A stretch of 64,000 nt of DNA from Metaruminococcus_A sp003150405. GTDB taxonomy: Bacteria > Bacillota > Clostridia > Oscillospirales > Ruminococcaceae. The translations under genes and the position numbers were made by a program. The stretch is from assembly GCA_902489745.1 (NCBI GenBank), contig CABUBB010000008.1:23419-87418 (forward strand), written 5' to 3'. Position 1 is the first letter of the stretch. Every line of letters starts with the position of its first letter. Under the pieces are notes generated by a model. That model was not told where the DNA came from, ran no database searches, and was given only the letters and a program-made list of their open reading frames with translations. Of the stretch, positions 42,688 to 52,438 are shown in pieces.

Positions 42688-43542
42688 ATGAAACATTTTG
42701 CACTAACCGGACATCCGCTGGGGCATTCGGTTTCACCGCAGATTCACACACGGCTGTTTGCGCTTTCCGGCCGGGAGGGGTGCCGGTATGAGCTGCTGGA
42801 TCTCCCGCCGGAAGAACTTACCAAACGATTCGGGGAACTGAAGATACTGGATGGCTTCAATGTGACCATCCCGCATAAGCAGACAATCATCCCCCTGCTG
42901 GACAGACTGGATGAAACGGCAGAACGGTACGGCGCAGTGAACACAGTGCGGCGTGAACAGAATATCCGGACTGGGTACAACACCGACGTGATTGGCTTCC
43001 TGCGCAGCATTCAGACGCTCGGCGTGCCCTTAAAAGGCTCTCGTGTGCTGGTGCTGGGTTATGGCGGCGCCGGCCGGATGATGGCGCTGGAGGCGGCGCA
43101 CCAGGGCGCTCATACCGTAACGGTGGCAGCACGGCAGAAAAGCTTAACCGGCGCTGGGACGCTCGCGAAAGAAATTGCCTCGCAGTATCCAAATTGCAGG
43201 GTAACATGCGTCGATCTGATGGCGATTCAAGGAAAATTTGACCTCATCTGCAATTCTACGCCGGTGGGAATGTATCCGCACAGCGAGGACTCTCCGCTGC
43301 CCGACGGCGCATGCTGCGGAAGCACCGCGCTGTTTGACGCCATTTACAATCCCGTCGAGACCCTGCTAATGCAGCAGGCGCGCCAGACGGGGCTGCAGGT
43401 GGCTGGCGGAATGACCATGTTGGTCTGGCAGGCCGCTGCAGCGCACGAAATCTGGTATGGGGCGCGGTTTGCGCCGAAAGAAATTCAAGCGCTTATCTCG
43501 GAGATGGAAGCCCTGATTGAAACAGAATTTCTTCCAAAATAA
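42688..43542 (+). CDS. aroE: Shikimate dehydrogenase
   Basis: 284 residues. It begins MKHFALTGHPLGHSVSPQIH. The catalytic Lys is in FNVTIPHKQTI and Asp in GYNTDVIGF. The NADP fold is VLVLGYGGAGRMMALEA. It reduces 3-dehydroshikimate in aromatic amino-acid synthesis. Followed after 25 bases by aroK, forming a two-gene unit divergent from the fatty-acid operon. GGAGG precedes the ATG. Confidence 0.96.
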   Translation: MKHFALTGHPLGHSVSPQIHTRLFALSGREGCRYELLDLPPEELTKRFGELKILDGFNVTIPHKQTIIPLLDRLDETAERYGAVNTVRREQNIRTGYNTDVIGFLRSIQTLGVPLKGSRVLVLGYGGAGRMMALEAAHQGAHTVTVAARQKSLTGAGTLAKEIASQYPNCRVTCVDLMAIQGKFDLICNSTPVGMYPHSEDSPLPDGACCGSTALFDAIYNPVETLLMQQARQTGLQVAGGMTMLVWQAAAAHEIWYGARFAPKEIQALISEMEALIETEFLPK

Positions 43543-43567
43543 AACGCCTGTGAAATGAGGAAACCAA

Positions 43568-44068
43568 GTGGCACGACACATTTTTTTATGCGGCTTTATG
43601 GGCTGCGGCAAAACAACGGTGGGGGCGGAGGCCGCACGGCTTACCGGGACGGCTTTTTTTGACTTGGACAATGAAATCATCCGAGAGGCAGGAATGCCCA
43701 TCCCCGAAATTTTTTTCCGGTACGGTGAAGAGCGGTTCCGGGAATATGAGACCGGGGTGCTCAAACGGATTGCGGCCTCGTCTGACGCAGCGATTGTAGC
43801 GACCGGCGGAGGCGCGCTTGTCAGCGCACGCAACGCGGATATCTGCCGGAGCGGCGGACTGGTTCTGCTGCTGGACGTGCCCTTTGAAACCTGCTACAAA
43901 CGCATTCAGGGGGATAAAAACCGCCCCAACGCCACCGGCAGAAGCCGGGAAGAACTGCTGGCGCTGTATGAAGCACGGCTGGGCAGCTACCGTGCACACA
44001 GCGATGTTGTTGTGCCGGACAACGGACTGGAGCAGCGTGCGGCGGCAGTGGCGGCCTATTTCAAATAG
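43568..44068 (+). CDS. aroK: Shikimate kinase
   Basis: 166 residues. The Walker A is GFMGCGKTTVG (about residues 8-18) and the shikimate-site ATGGGALVS follows at about 78-86. It phosphorylates shikimate with ATP. The start is GTG 43568, with GAGGAAA upstream. No further aro genes follow in the window. Confidence 0.95.
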   Translation: MARHIFLCGFMGCGKTTVGAEAARLTGTAFFDLDNEIIREAGMPIPEIFFRYGEERFREYETGVLKRIAASSDAAIVATGGGALVSARNADICRSGGLVLLLDVPFETCYKRIQGDKNRPNATGRSREELLALYEARLGSYRAHSDVVVPDNGLEQRAAAVAAYFK

Positions 44069-44189
44069 CCCGCGGCAATAACTTGTTTCGCCCCTGTTGC
44101 AAAGCGGCGAACAGGTTTGGCTGTGTCCCGCATAAAAACAGAAAGGCACCGCTTACCCCGGACAGACGCTCCATATAAAACACGAAAAA

Positions 44190-44227
44190 CAAAAACTTCC
44201 CGTCCATACTGTTTGGCGGGAAGTTTT
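44190..44227. terminator. Bidirectional terminator between aroK and the DUF3048 gene
   Basis: ACTTCCCG/CGGGAAGT stem with flanking A and T runs. It ends the rightward aro unit and the leftward DUF3048 unit (minus-strand tail TTTTTGTTTTT). Confidence 0.82.
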
Positions 44228-44245
44228 GCTGCGTTTTAAAGGCGT

Positions 44246-45328
44246 TTATTCCGCTTCGGAAGCGGCTGCGGTATTTTCCAGCTTCAAAGAGCCTTTTTCA
44301 CTGTTCGGTACAACGCAGACCCAGGTCTTTCCGGTGTTGAACTGAACCGTGGCACCGGATTCATTCTTGAGGACGAAGGGCTTGTTATAATCGCCCTTAC
44401 TCCAGGTGAGGGGCTCCGATTTGCCGCCCGACAGGTAGTAGCCGCTGCCGCTGGTCAAATCGTACCGGGTGAGATATGTACCTTCAATGACCGAGGTAGG
44501 CGAAAACAGGATAAGGACATTGTCGACCGCAACCTGTGCATTGTTGTTGGCGTCGATATGGGCTTCGCCATACTGCCCTTTGAGGTATTTGCCGGTTGAG
44601 GCATCATAATTAAAGGTGGCTGTGGTATAGCCGGAGAAACGGACAGTGGCTTTATCGACCGTATCACCGCTCAGGGAAACGGCAGAGCCGGGTTCCACAA
44701 AGGAAAATGCTGTAGGTGTATTTCCGGACATAGTGTAGCCTTTTTTCTCAGCTCCCGCGGCAATCATAGAAGCGTCGGTATAAAACGTGTGTTCCCGGCC
44801 ACGGTTTGCAAGACGCTGTTTGTCCTGCTGGAAGCAGGTACCGGACAGCGTCATGCCGTCAATATCCTCAATGTTATATTCCTCGAGAGCGTCGTAACCA
44901 GTGGTGCTTCCACCAAAATGGACAAAAAGAGCATGGAACGGCTCGCTGAACTGCGGGTAATATTCACGCACCGAACGGATCGGGCCGACCTTTGGCACAG
45001 CAGATGGATCAGCGTACATACACATCAAACGGGTAATACCGCCCTCGGTAACCGCTTCGTAAACGAGATCTGCTTCACTGATACCCCATTGAGGGAGCGA
45101 ATCCTTGATGTTGCTCACCATAACAGCGACCGGACGCTGGCCGACGGCGTCCGGACTGAAACCGTCTTCTCCGGTGAGAGGATTGATCACCGGTTCCGGC
45201 TTGCTGCTCTCGAAGGAGGACGGCTGGGAGTTGGAGTCCGACGGTTCTTCACTGGCCTGGCAGCCCGCAAAGACTGAAAGGCTGAGGGCAGCGCAAAGGC
45301 AGACTGCCAAGATTTTTGCTTTTTTCAC
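44246..45328 (-). CDS. DUF3048 (YerB-like) lipoprotein
   Basis: 360 residues. A lipoprotein signal (AVCLCAALSLSVFAGC, lipid Cys at about 22) precedes a Ser/Pro linker and the DUF3048 domain. Visible in the domain are RPVAVMVSNIKDSLPQWGIS, LVYEAVTEGGITRLMCMY and VGPIRSVREYY, the typical N-terminal block. The domain function is unknown; relatives are surface lipoproteins of Gram-positive bacteria. The start is GTG 45328 with AGAGGT seven bases upstream. Single-gene unit with its own terminator. Confidence 0.9.
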   Translation of the reverse strand: MKKAKILAVCLCAALSLSVFAGCQASEEPSDSNSQPSSFESSKPEPVINPLTGEDGFSPDAVGQRPVAVMVSNIKDSLPQWGISEADLVYEAVTEGGITRLMCMYADPSAVPKVGPIRSVREYYPQFSEPFHALFVHFGGSTTGYDALEEYNIEDIDGMTLSGTCFQQDKQRLANRGREHTFYTDASMIAAGAEKKGYTMSGNTPTAFSFVEPGSAVSLSGDTVDKATVRFSGYTTATFNYDASTGKYLKGQYGEAHIDANNNAQVAVDNVLILFSPTSVIEGTYLTRYDLTSGSGYYLSGGKSEPLTWSKGDYNKPFVLKNESGATVQFNTGKTWVCVVPNSEKGSLKLENTAAASEAE

Positions 45329-45433
45329 GTAGGATACCTCTTTTCAAGTCAATGCTGATAAATCAAAAGCGACAGCAGTTCCCTGTCCGCCAGAGCGGAA
45401 AGTACCGCTGAAATACAAAACGACGACATGCCC

Positions 45434-46585
45434 CTAAGCCAATGGCTTGGTCAGGCTGAGCTTAGGCAGGTTCTGGTCTTCCGCAAAGGTCTCAACATTG
45501 TAGACAAACAAAATCTGATCATAAGAAGCCAAATCCACCCGCTCGCTTAAATCCGAATTGATATAGCGCAGGTCAACCATGGTGATCTCAGAATAATGCT
45601 GGGTCAGAAACGGCACCAGACTGTGGGCGTAGGAGTCCTTGATGACCAGCAGCTTTTTACCGCCGGCAAGATCGGTTTTAACATTGACCACCGGCTGATT
45701 ACTGCCGAGAAAGGAGGAGTACTGGTCCTTTTGCTCCAGATACTCCCGGAAATACATACTGTTATAAACCTTTTCATTTTTGCCGGGGTTGACCGTAACC
45801 GTTGTCACATCTACACCCTTTGGGGAAGGATAATAGTAATAGTCAATGGTATCCGGACCCATATCGTCATAGATCACCTTGGAATACAGAGTGCCCAGAA
45901 AGCTGTGAGAGGCGTGTTCAATATTAAAGCTGCTGCGGGGGATACTTTCATACCCGAGTGCTTTGGAAGCGGCACTGTACCCCAAATAGGCGCCGAGGCT
46001 GGTCCAGTGATGGTCGGTCTTATAATAAATATACTCGTCCTTTGAAGAATATAACATGGTATAGGCGTCTATAACCGAAAGAGAATCCGAAAGACGGGTA
46101 TATACGCTGTCAATGAGCATTTTCTGGTTGAGTACCGGGGCGTTGGGGTCGAGCAGATCCTTTTGGATCTCACAGGCGGTGGGAACTAGCATAACCGAAG
46201 TGGGAATTCCGGTGTTTTCTGCAAACTCTTTCATAGCGGCGACGTTTTTGGCGACGTTGGTGCGGTCGTAGTCCTCAAACTTTTGAATGAGGCGATCCCC
46301 CAGTACAAAAACGCCGTTGACCTCTTTTTTGCCGGCAAGCAGCTCGGTGCGGGTTTTGGCGGCAATCCATTCGTCACGGAGAAAGAAGTGATCGGCGACA
46401 TAGGCTTCAAACCCTTTCATAAATTCGCCGCTGGTAATGCTCTCAAATGAAAGCTCCGGAAAGGTGGCGAGAACCCGGTTTTCATTGTCCGAAAACTCTT
46501 TTTTGGGCAGAAAGATAAGAAGCAGTAGAACTCCGGTAATCAGGACAAAAAAGACGAGTGCCGACACTTTCTTGGCAGTTGACAT
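45434..46585 (-). CDS. DHHW-motif protein, AlgJ/AlgX-like SGNH-type
   Basis: 383 residues with one N-terminal membrane anchor (about residues 8-28). The signature YYKTDHHWTSLGAYLGY lies at about 190. This DHHW family resembles the SGNH-like AlgJ/AlgX acetyltransferase partners, which transfer acetyl groups to polysaccharides outside the cell. VIKDSYAHSLVPFL further on is also typical. It lies directly after the MBOAT gene (15 bases), the classic pair. The glycan substrate is unknown. Confidence 0.85.
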   Translation of the reverse strand: MSTAKKVSALVFFVLITGVLLLLIFLPKKEFSDNENRVLATFPELSFESITSGEFMKGFEAYVADHFFLRDEWIAAKTRTELLAGKKEVNGVFVLGDRLIQKFEDYDRTNVAKNVAAMKEFAENTGIPTSVMLVPTACEIQKDLLDPNAPVLNQKMLIDSVYTRLSDSLSVIDAYTMLYSSKDEYIYYKTDHHWTSLGAYLGYSAASKALGYESIPRSSFNIEHASHSFLGTLYSKVIYDDMGPDTIDYYYYPSPKGVDVTTVTVNPGKNEKVYNSMYFREYLEQKDQYSSFLGSNQPVVNVKTDLAGGKKLLVIKDSYAHSLVPFLTQHYSEITMVDLRYINSDLSERVDLASYDQILFVYNVETFAEDQNLPKLSLTKPLA

Positions 46586-46600
46586 AGGGACGGCACCTCC

Positions 46601-48007
46601 TTAAAAGCGGAAATAAAGGAACGGGTTGTAGGTGGCATTGACGAGAAAGGCCGTGCAGACAAACAGCAGACCAACCTCAAACACCGGGGAAACGCAGCGC
46701 ACCGCAACCGGGAATTTGGCGGAGATTTTCTCCACCAGCTTCTTGGGGTAATCGGTGGCGGCAATGACGCAGACAATCAGGATTAGCAAATAAGATGAGA
46801 GCAAATAGCCCGCTTGTCCATCCACAAGGCCCGCGCCGAAGCCGCCGAACATGGCGGAAAAATAGGCACCGACATTGGAGAGGTTATCAAATTCAAAGAG
46901 CACCCAGCCAAAGACGACCAGCAGGAAGGAGTAAGCGACCTGCAAAAAGACCGGCAGTTTTTTAAGGTACTTTCCAAGAAAAAAGCGTTCAATGATGAGA
47001 ATAACACCGAAGTAAAGTCCCCAGAGGATGAAGTTCCAGCTTGCACCGTGCCAAAGTCCGGTAAGTAGCCAGACGACCAAAAGGTTGCGCAGCAACTTGA
47101 GGGTGCCGACACGGTTGCCGCCGAGTGGAATGTAAACATAATCCCGGAACCAGGAACTCAAGGTGATATGCCAGCGGCGCCAGAACTCGCTTACGCTTTT
47201 GGAAAGATAAGGGTAGTTGAAGTTCTGCGGGAAGTTAAAGCCCATCATTTTGCCCATACCGACGGCCATATCCGAATAACCGGAAAAATCAAAATAGATT
47301 TGGAAGGTAAAGGCGATGATCCCGAGCCACGCGGTCAGCACCGAAAGCTCATCGAGCGGGGTTCCTTTGACGGTGGTCCAAAGCATGCCAATGTTGTTTG
47401 CAAGCAGCACCTTTTTGGCAAGCCCCCGCAGGAAAATACCAACGCCCTCCCCAATTTTGGTCAGAGTGATGGTACGGTGCTCTAATTCGACCGCAATGTC
47501 CTGGTAACGGACAATGGGGCCAGCAACAATCTGCGGGAAAAGGGTGACGTAAGCCGCGTAGTTAATAAAATTCTTCTGCACACTCACCTTGCGCATATAC
47601 ATATCCAGCGTGTAGGACATGCTTTGGAAGGTGTAGAAGGAAATGCCGATGGGGAGCGGAAGCTGCGGATCCGGCAGATTCACCCCAAACAGGGCGTTGA
47701 TGTTGCCAATGACAAAGGAGCTGTACTTGAATACACACAGCAGCGCCAGATTGATGGCTACGGCGGAGATCATAACCGCCATGCGAACCTTACGGCTGTC
47801 ATCAAATTTGTCAATCAAACGGCCCGCGGTGTAATCCACCGCGGTGGTAAACAGCATGAGTAGCACATAGACCGGCTCGCCCCACGCATAAAAAAGGATG
47901 CCGGAAAGCAGAATCAACGCATTCTTGAACTGCTTTGGCGCGGCATAGTAAACCAGCAGGACCACTGGCAAAAACACATAAATAAAGGTGACGCTGGAAA
48001 ATACCAT
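46601..48007 (-). CDS. MBOAT-family membrane O-acyltransferase
   Basis: 468 residues with about ten membrane segments. MVFSSVTFIYVFLPVVLLVYY opens it. The catalytic His is in LTGLWHGASWNFILWGLYFG, with the FPQIVAGPIVRYQDI motif before it. AlgI/DltB-type enzymes pass acyl groups across the membrane. With the following DHHW protein it probably acetylates a surface polymer. It starts 2 bases after the RNase M5-like gene, so it shares that operon. AGGGAGAG precedes the ATG. Confidence 0.93.
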   Translation of the reverse strand: MVFSSVTFIYVFLPVVLLVYYAAPKQFKNALILLSGILFYAWGEPVYVLLMLFTTAVDYTAGRLIDKFDDSRKVRMAVMISAVAINLALLCVFKYSSFVIGNINALFGVNLPDPQLPLPIGISFYTFQSMSYTLDMYMRKVSVQKNFINYAAYVTLFPQIVAGPIVRYQDIAVELEHRTITLTKIGEGVGIFLRGLAKKVLLANNIGMLWTTVKGTPLDELSVLTAWLGIIAFTFQIYFDFSGYSDMAVGMGKMMGFNFPQNFNYPYLSKSVSEFWRRWHITLSSWFRDYVYIPLGGNRVGTLKLLRNLLVVWLLTGLWHGASWNFILWGLYFGVILIIERFFLGKYLKKLPVFLQVAYSFLLVVFGWVLFEFDNLSNVGAYFSAMFGGFGAGLVDGQAGYLLSSYLLILIVCVIAATDYPKKLVEKISAKFPVAVRCVSPVFEVGLLFVCTAFLVNATYNPFLYFRF

Positions 48008-48009
48008 CT

Positions 48010-48621
48010 TTACTCTCCCTGGGCGCCCGTCTGTTCAATGAAACGGGCCAGTTCATTTTTCGTCATCATCCGGTTGAGGACAGCGAGCAAGGCATTTGCG
48101 CTCATGCGTTCCGGCAGGTTCAGCGCCCGCTTGAGTGCATTGCGCGCCGCGGCGCTCTCCGGCCGGCCTGAAAGGCCAAGCTCATACAAATCCGCTTTGG
48201 TAAGACCGGCGTCAAACGGTGTGCCGGCAGTGACGCCGCACTGTTCAAGTGCATGCTCCAGAATCTCCAGCGAAACGCCCTCCACACCAAGCTTTCCCTC
48301 TTTGGAAGGGACGGACTTGCGCTTTTCTTTTCCGGCAATGTCCGGAACATAGAGGTGGTAAATGGTACAGCCCTTGAGAAGCGACTGCAAAAAAGCGCGG
48401 ATTTGAAAGCCTGCGGCATCCGGGTCGGTCGCAATAACAGCGCCGTGGGCCGCCGCAAGGGTACGGATGAGTTTTTGCTTTTCCCTATCCCGGAAAATGG
48501 AAAAGCCGTCCGTTTTTATTATAACCGTATTCACCAAAGTTTCAAGTTTAATTTTGTCATATTTGCCCTCTAAAATGACAATCGGCTCAATTTTGATGCG
48601 TTTATCCTCTGTCATGCTCAT
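48010..48621 (-). CDS. rnmV: Toprim-domain RNase M5-like protein
   Basis: 203 residues. The Toprim domain spans residues 10-110, with the Glu in IVILEGKYDK and the DPD motif in VIATDPDAAGFQIRAF. The C-terminal half is the DUF4093-type domain of RNase M5. RNase M5 matures 5S rRNA in Firmicutes. It overlaps holA by 4 bases (ATGA). There is no adjacent ksgA, the usual partner. The assignment to RNase M5 is likely but not certain, as other Toprim nucleases share the core. Confidence 0.8.
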   Translation of the reverse strand: MSMTEDKRIKIEPIVILEGKYDKIKLETLVNTVIIKTDGFSIFRDREKQKLIRTLAAAHGAVIATDPDAAGFQIRAFLQSLLKGCTIYHLYVPDIAGKEKRKSVPSKEGKLGVEGVSLEILEHALEQCGVTAGTPFDAGLTKADLYELGLSGRPESAAARNALKRALNLPERMSANALLAVLNRMMTKNELARFIEQTGAQGE

Positions 48622-49661
48622 TCAATCCCACTATGAATTTTAACCAGAGTTTGCTCCAAACATTCAAAAGCATCCGCCCGGCTGGATTTTAAAGTTAAAT
48701 CCAGCGCGTGCAGGCAGCGAATCCCCTGCCGCAAACGGGAGAGCTCCATGCGGCCGGCACTGCGAAAGGCGTTGTCCACCCGGAAACGAACCCGCGGGTT
48801 GTAGCCGAAATCCGCTGTGACCTGCGCGGCGTTCGCGCCGGCTACGAGGGCGCATTTGGCACGGTAGAGGTCAACAAAGGCGCTGTTGAGCGCCCCGGCG
48901 ACCATAATAGGTTCAGCGTGCTGGGCCTTGAGCTCGCCTACGATGTCCAGCGCGCCGCTTAAATTGCCGCGCAGCAACGTATTGGCAAGATCAAAGGCGG
49001 TGGCGTCCATCGTCTGGGGGACGAGGGTATCCACCGAGGCAACGGCAATCTCCCCTTCTCCGGTAAAACCGATGAGCTGATCCAGTTCCGAAAGAAGGTT
49101 GGTTAAATCCGAGCCGGAGCGGTCGATCATGCGGTCAGCCGCCGCGGCAGAAAGAAAGCACTGCCGTTTGGCTGCCTGGTCCATGAGGAATTTGGCGAGA
49201 TCGGACTTGGAAAGCGGAGAAAACTCCCCAACCGTGCCCGCCTTTTCCATAAATTTGATGAAATTCTGGGTTTTACGGCTGGTTTTAAGGTTCACCTCAA
49301 ACCCTGTCACATAAAAAACGAGGATGACGTTTTCCGGGAGGTTTTCCACCAGCTTTTGAAGGCGTTTGGTATCCTCAGCGGCCAACTGTTCCGGGTTGAG
49401 GTCGTGTACCACCACCGTCTTGGAGCTTGCCATAAACGGGAGATTGTCCACCGCGTCCTCGAGTGCGGAAAGGTCGAGTGCTCCTTTTTCTCCTTCAAAC
49501 CGTTCGGGATTGAACTCATTTGGGGAAGGCACCGCCTTTTGCAGCAGCCGCTCCAGGCAGCGGTTGAGCAGGTACAGTTCGCTTCCATAGAGAAAGTAAG
49601 CCCCTCCAATATTGTTTTTGCGGATTTCGCCCGTGAGCTTGCGGGCGTCCAGCTTTGCCAT
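48618..49661 (-). CDS. holA: DNA polymerase III delta subunit
   Basis: 347 residues. It begins with MAKLDARKLTGEI and GGAYFLYGSELYLLNRCLER, the AAA-like fold of the clamp-loader delta subunit. VILVFYVTGFEVNLKTSRKT and DRSGSDLTNLLSELDQLIGF are typical. It opens the beta clamp during replication. It lies 12 bases after comEC, the standard comEC-holA order. Confidence 0.95.
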   Translation of the reverse strand: MAKLDARKLTGEIRKNNIGGAYFLYGSELYLLNRCLERLLQKAVPSPNEFNPERFEGEKGALDLSALEDAVDNLPFMASSKTVVVHDLNPEQLAAEDTKRLQKLVENLPENVILVFYVTGFEVNLKTSRKTQNFIKFMEKAGTVGEFSPLSKSDLAKFLMDQAAKRQCFLSAAAADRMIDRSGSDLTNLLSELDQLIGFTGEGEIAVASVDTLVPQTMDATAFDLANTLLRGNLSGALDIVGELKAQHAEPIMVAGALNSAFVDLYRAKCALVAGANAAQVTADFGYNPRVRFRVDNAFRSAGRMELSRLRQGIRCLHALDLTLKSSRADAFECLEQTLVKIHSGIE

Positions 49662-49673
49662 ACGGCACCTCCT

Positions 49674-51848
49674 TTAAGAGTTCGCTGCCTCCCAGTCCGG
49701 GAAGCGGCGAACCGCGGTATGCGATGGATAAACGGCGGCGATGCGCTCGTCGCCAGGATCGTTTTCTTCGGTTGGCGTAAGCAGCAAAACCTCTTCCGCT
49801 GCGGATCGGCCGGGATTACAGGTAGCCGTCTGTGCGACGACAAGATCCAAAGCGGAACCGTCCTGAACCTCCAGCGTGGATTTTACATCCAGTGCGGCCA
49901 AAACGCGCCGCCCGTTCCGGGTGATTTCAAGCACCGGCTCCTCTGTGCCGGTCACATGGAGTTTGGTGCCGTCCGGATATTCCAGGCTGATATTGGTCAA
50001 TGGAATCATATCCTCCTCCGGTACGGAGGCCGTCACCGAACGGGTGATGATGTTCTGCTCCTCCAGGGCAAGAAGGTGTACCGGAATGACAGCGTCCAGC
50101 CGTTCGGTGACCCGGTTTGGCTTGCGGCCGGTACCGGGCTGGATGTAAAGATCAATCGTGCGGATGCCTTTGCCCATAAGCAAGCGGCGGAGAGCGGTCC
50201 CCGTACTGGTATCATCGGTTCCATAAACAATGTTGACACCGCCGGATTGAATGAGAACCGCCGAAGAATCCCCGGCTGAGACGGTGGTTACAGTTAGCGC
50301 GTGATCGGTGATATAACGGCTTCCACCAGCTATGAGTACAACAAACAGCAACGAAACCGGCAGCAGCGTCATCATGAGAGTCCTGCGTCTGCTGCGGAAA
50401 ATCCAGCAAATGCCGACAGCTGCCAATACAATAAGAAGCCCTGCTTTCATCAAACGGTTTCCAACCGGAAGGTAGGCAAACGGCAGCTTGACCGCAAGTT
50501 CCGCACCACGGGCAACGGCGTTGACAGCCCAGCTGCAAATCATTCCACTTACCGCCGCGAAAGGCGCGAACAGTGGGAAAAGCCCAAGAAAAGCTGTTAC
50601 AAAACCGGAAAGCATCACAATGGTCACAAAGGCGTTGACCACTGGGTTGAGAACCAAGCCGATCAGGGAGACCTCCTCAAACGCGATTACGGTTACCGGA
50701 AGAGTCCCCGCAACTGCAGAAACCGAAACGGTAAAAAGCGAGGCAAGCTCTTTACCCAGCCTGCTTTTGATTTCCAAACGCCGGCACAGCCGCCGGTGAA
50801 GCGGCCCCTGAACCAACAGAATTCCCAACGTGGCCGAAACCGAAAGCAGAAATCCAACATCATACATAATATAGGGATTCGAAAGCGACAGGAACAGGCA
50901 GGCCAGACCAAGGGAATTAAGCCCGCTGCTGTGCCGGCGCACCAACAGCCCGGAAAGGAGCAGAAGCATCATGATACCGGAACGCATCACCGAGGCGGTA
51001 AAGCCGGAGAGCGCCATAAACCCCAGCACGGCAACCATGCCGGCAGCAGCAGATCCGCGCTTTCCAATGCGGAAACAGGACAGCACCACCATAAAAAGCT
51101 GAACGACAACGGAAAGGTGCAGGCCGGACACGCTGAATAGATGATTGACTCCGGCCCGGCTGAAGGTGACCTTTTGCGCATCGTCCAGATTGGTGGTCCC
51201 GCCAAGCAACATCCCGGAAACAATATCTGCACGGTCGGTGGGCATAGTGTTGTAAAGCGAGTCCATCAACATAGTGCGGAAACTCCGGATAGCCGATACA
51301 AGATTGTATGCAGCGCCCGGCTCCGCCACCATTTGCTCCACAGTGTCAGTTGAAAGAAACAGACCGTGGGATTTGTAATAGTCCCCGAGCACAGCGTCTT
51401 CTGCTGACTCGTTGAGTGAGAGCGACGCACGAACGGTTATACGATCACCATAAGTGATGCTGCCGTCATCGTTCCAGGAGTAAAGCAAAACGCCAAAGGA
51501 GCGGACCGACGTGCCGTCGACCTCCGAGACCGAAAGCTCATAGCTTTTGTAGCTTCCCCAGTCGGTGATATCTTCGACCGAAGCCCGGAGCTCGGCCGTT
51601 TTACCATCCAGCTCTGCAACCGGCCGGTAGACAAACGACGTATACAGGAAAAACGAAGCGAGCGCAAGCACCGCCGCCGAAAGAACGCACCAATACAGCG
51701 TATGGTTCCGCAGCCTTTTCAGGCAGACGCCCGCGGTCAACAACAGCAAAAGCGCCGGAAAACACCAAACCAGATTTCCGGCGCCCACAAGGGAGGCAAA
51801 CAGCAGGAAGGCGGCGTACGCATAACCGAATTTCGCCAGTACCTGCAT
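49674..51848 (-). CDS. comEC: ComEC/Rec2 DNA-uptake channel with degenerate C-terminal domain
   Basis: 724 residues. An N-terminal membrane and DUF4131 part (about 1-190) precedes the ComEC competence core, with GVNHLFSVSGLHLSVVVQLF (about 233-252). About ten membrane segments run to near residue 510. The C-terminal 200 residues occupy the place of the metallo-beta-lactamase nuclease-like domain. They start normally (LTVTTVSAGDSSAVLIQSG) but lack the HxHxDH metal motif: the corresponding region reads LYIQPGTGRKPNRVTE. DNA translocation may survive while nuclease activity is likely lost (inference). Confidence 0.9.
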   Translation of the reverse strand: MQVLAKFGYAYAAFLLFASLVGAGNLVWCFPALLLLLTAGVCLKRLRNHTLYWCVLSAAVLALASFFLYTSFVYRPVAELDGKTAELRASVEDITDWGSYKSYELSVSEVDGTSVRSFGVLLYSWNDDGSITYGDRITVRASLSLNESAEDAVLGDYYKSHGLFLSTDTVEQMVAEPGAAYNLVSAIRSFRTMLMDSLYNTMPTDRADIVSGMLLGGTTNLDDAQKVTFSRAGVNHLFSVSGLHLSVVVQLFMVVLSCFRIGKRGSAAAGMVAVLGFMALSGFTASVMRSGIMMLLLLSGLLVRRHSSGLNSLGLACLFLSLSNPYIMYDVGFLLSVSATLGILLVQGPLHRRLCRRLEIKSRLGKELASLFTVSVSAVAGTLPVTVIAFEEVSLIGLVLNPVVNAFVTIVMLSGFVTAFLGLFPLFAPFAAVSGMICSWAVNAVARGAELAVKLPFAYLPVGNRLMKAGLLIVLAAVGICWIFRSRRRTLMMTLLPVSLLFVVLIAGGSRYITDHALTVTTVSAGDSSAVLIQSGGVNIVYGTDDTSTGTALRRLLMGKGIRTIDLYIQPGTGRKPNRVTERLDAVIPVHLLALEEQNIITRSVTASVPEEDMIPLTNISLEYPDGTKLHVTGTEEPVLEITRNGRRVLAALDVKSTLEVQDGSALDLVVAQTATCNPGRSAAEEVLLLTPTEENDPGDERIAAVYPSHTAVRRFPDWEAANS

Positions 51849-51879
51849 GCTCTCACCTCACCTGCTGTCAGTTTTCTCC

Positions 51880-52419
51880 TTATTTTTCAAACAGGGGCAG
51901 TTCTTCAAGGAAGATAATGTCGTCGCGTTTGGCGGCATCCCCTTCGGCGAGGACGGTCGCAATGCCGGCAACCTGCCCGCCTGCCTCTTTGCAGAGTTCG
52001 AGCAGCGAGGAGAGGGACTCTCCGGTGCTGATGACGTCGTCGACCACAAGGACGCGCTTGCCTTTGAGGAGGGCAACATCGTACTGGTCGATGTAAAGGG
52101 TCTGCATGTGCATGGTGGTAATGGATTTGACATCCACCTTGATGGGATTCTTCATGTAGAGCTTAAGCCCCTTGCGGGCAACAACATAGCGCTCGCCGAG
52201 CTGACGGGCCATTTCATAAGCAAGCGGGATGCCTTTTGCCTCTGCGGTGAGGATGACGTCGTGCTCCGGCACCCGTTTAATGAGTTCTGCCGCGCAGGCA
52301 ACGGTAAGTTCAACATCGGTAAACATAACAAACGCCGCAATGTCAAGGTGCTCGTTGACCGGGCAGAGCGGCAGCTCACGGGTGAGCCCCGCAACCTTTA
52401 AGGTGTATGTATCTTTCAT
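51880..52419 (-). CDS. Type I phosphoribosyltransferase, adenine-PRT-like
   Basis: 179 residues. The PRPP-binding motif is VLVVDDVISTGESLSSL and the N-terminal part (VELTVACAAELIKRV) shows the purine-PRT layout. ARKGLKLYMKNPIKVDVKSI is typical of this clostridial subgroup. It is probably a purine salvage enzyme; the base used cannot be decided from sequence. ATG 52419 follows GGAGG. It lies between the cupin gene (19 bases) and comEC (31 bases). Confidence 0.85.
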   Translation of the reverse strand: MKDTYTLKVAGLTRELPLCPVNEHLDIAAFVMFTDVELTVACAAELIKRVPEHDVILTAEAKGIPLAYEMARQLGERYVVARKGLKLYMKNPIKVDVKSITTMHMQTLYIDQYDVALLKGKRVLVVDDVISTGESLSSLLELCKEAGGQVAGIATVLAEGDAAKRDDIIFLEELPLFEK

Positions 52420-52438
52420 GGTAAAACCTCCATCTTCA

